Assembly (NCBI GenBank): GCA_017395715.1
Contig: JAFQNZ010000100.1
Coordinates: forward strand, 1-5,762
DNA length: 5,762 nucleotides
Reading direction: 5' to 3'
From: Clostridia bacterium
GTDB lineage: Bacteria > Bacillota > Clostridia > Oscillospirales > CAG-272
Program-made: the position numbers and the translations under genes
The notes under the pieces: generated by a model
Seen by the model: only the letters and a program-made list of their open reading frames with translations
The model's database searches: none
What the model was told of the DNA's origin: nothing
In this document: piece after piece, positions 4,911-5,762 of the stretch
How positions within the stretch are numbered: position 1 is the stretch's first letter
Layout: each line of letters begins with the position of its first letter

Positions 4911-5762
4911 ATGGAAATACTTGAACAACTGTTAGGAGCCCTTCCCGGCTCAATATCGCAAGGTCTTATATGGGGTATCATGGCGATCGGCGTTTATGTT
5001 ACATACCGCATTCTCGATGTTGCTGATCTTACTGTGGACGGTTCTTTTGCAACCGGCGGCGCAGTGGCTGTTATGCTTATTTTGAAGGGTTGCAATCTGT
5101 GGCTTGCCATGCTTGCAGCTTTTGTGGCAGGTCTTGCGGCGGGTGCCATTACCGGTCTTTTGCACGTGTTAATGGGAATTCCTCCTATTCTGGCAGGAAT
5201 CCTGACACAGCTTTCACTTTACTCCATCAATCTGAAAATTATGGACAAGGCGAATCAGTCCATTAACGTCAATCAAACAGATCTGCTTGTTTCATTGCGT
5301 TGGGTAAAAGAATTTGCTTTTCACAACCCAATCATCACAGTGGGAATTGTTTTGGTTGTTTGGATCGCCGTTCTGTATTGGTTTTTCGGCACGGAAATGG
5401 GATGTTCCATCCGAGCGACCGGAATCAATCAGAATATGAGCCGCGCCCAAGGTATCAATACGAGCTTTAACAAGGTTCTTGGGATTATGCTTTCCAACGG
5501 TCTTGTTGCCTTTTCGGGTGCTTTTCTCGCGCAGTATCAGGGCTTTGCCGACGTGAAAATGGGTCAAGGTTCGATCGTGATCGGTCTTGCCGCCGTGATC
5601 ATCGGCGAGGTCGTCGGCGGGGCGCTGCTGGGCAAGCGGCGCAACTTCTTCGGCACGCTGAGCTTCGTCGTGGTGGGCGGCGTGATCTACTATCTCGTCA
5701 TCGTCGTCGTGCTCTGGCTCAAGCTCAACACCAACGACCTCAAGCTCTTTACCGCCGTGGTC
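4911..5762 (+). CDS. ABC transporter membrane permease, BPD_transp_2 family (partial, runs off right edge)
   Basis: The open frame covers 284 codons without a stop and is cut by the window end. It encodes a very hydrophobic protein of the branched-chain-amino-acid/ribose-type permease family (BPD_transp_2), in the subgroup that pairs with TrpX-like binding proteins. Visible are a first membrane segment (about 18-35), the conserved stretch ILDVADLTVDGSFATGGAV (34-52), further membrane segments at about 64-88, 90-108, 139-160, 186-208 and 247-270, and the cytoplasmic coupling-loop region EMGCSIRATGINQNMSRAQGI (162-182) that contacts the ATPase. The end reads LNTNDLKLFTAVV, a normal family C-terminal region, so little is missing. 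The gene follows the binding-protein gene by 76 bases and should be followed by an ATP-binding subunit. Oddity: from codon 222 (base 5574) G/C-ending codons rise from about 47% to about 94%, although the protein stays in family. Confidence 0.93.
   Translation, partial: MEILEQLLGALPGSISQGLIWGIMAIGVYVTYRILDVADLTVDGSFATGGAVAVMLILKGCNLWLAMLAAFVAGLAAGAITGLLHVLMGIPPILAGILTQLSLYSINLKIMDKANQSINVNQTDLLVSLRWVKEFAFHNPIITVGIVLVVWIAVLYWFFGTEMGCSIRATGINQNMSRAQGINTSFNKVLGIMLSNGLVAFSGAFLAQYQGFADVKMGQGSIVIGLAAVIIGEVVGGALLGKRRNFFGTLSFVVVGGVIYYLVIVVVLWLKLNTNDLKLFTAVV

Noticed and set aside
5292..5567. 91-codon open frame on the - strand within the permease gene.
   Set aside because: Polar, low-complexity shadow of a clear hydrophobic permease on the + strand.

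Overview
The window reads as chromosomal DNA of a low- to mid-GC Gram-positive anaerobe, most likely a Clostridia member of the Oscillospirales/Ruminococcaceae type. This is inference. It rests on the adjacent mnmG and rsmG genes (part of the mnmE-mnmG-rsmG block often found near the Firmicutes origin), the strong AGGAG-like ribosome binding sites, a Clostridia-style lipoprotein and the TrpX-type ABC transporter. No rRNA, tRNA, CRISPR array, insertion sequence or phage gene is visible.

Layout. The left half (55-2752) carries two core translation genes on the + strand: mnmG (tRNA wobble-uridine modification) and rsmG (16S rRNA G527 methylation). They are separated by about 109 bases that hold three consecutive hairpins. 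A strong bidirectional terminator (2757-2788) closes rsmG and also the convergent gene on its right. The right half (2800-5762) is a transporter locus. A LysR-family regulator is on the - strand (2800-3690), and a lipoprotein substrate-binding protein of the ABC_sub_bind/TrpX family (3860-4834) is transcribed divergently from it. A cognate membrane permease (from 4911) follows and runs off the right edge; an ATPase gene would be expected beyond it.

Regulation. The 169-base gap between regulator and transporter is the most informative non-coding stretch. It contains two near-consensus sigma-A promoters pointing in opposite directions, with overlapping -10 boxes (TATACT on +, TACAAT on -) and 17-base spacers in both. 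An ATC-N9-GAT palindrome, the classic LysR-type recognition motif, is centred at about -65 from the predicted transporter start. A second dyad, CGAA-N4-TTCG, sits against the transporter -35 box. This is textbook LysR-type architecture: the regulator probably controls the transporter and represses its own gene. No T-box leader is present, although tryptophan transporters of this family in Firmicutes are often T-box controlled.

Oddities. The permease gene changes composition abruptly near base 5574: G/C-ending codons go from about 47% (103 of 221) to about 94% (59 of 63) with the reading frame and protein family unbroken. That suggests intragenic recombination with a GC-rich homologue or a chimeric assembly join. 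I see no evidence of a wholly new biological system; the regulatory region and the mosaic permease are the points most worth following up.
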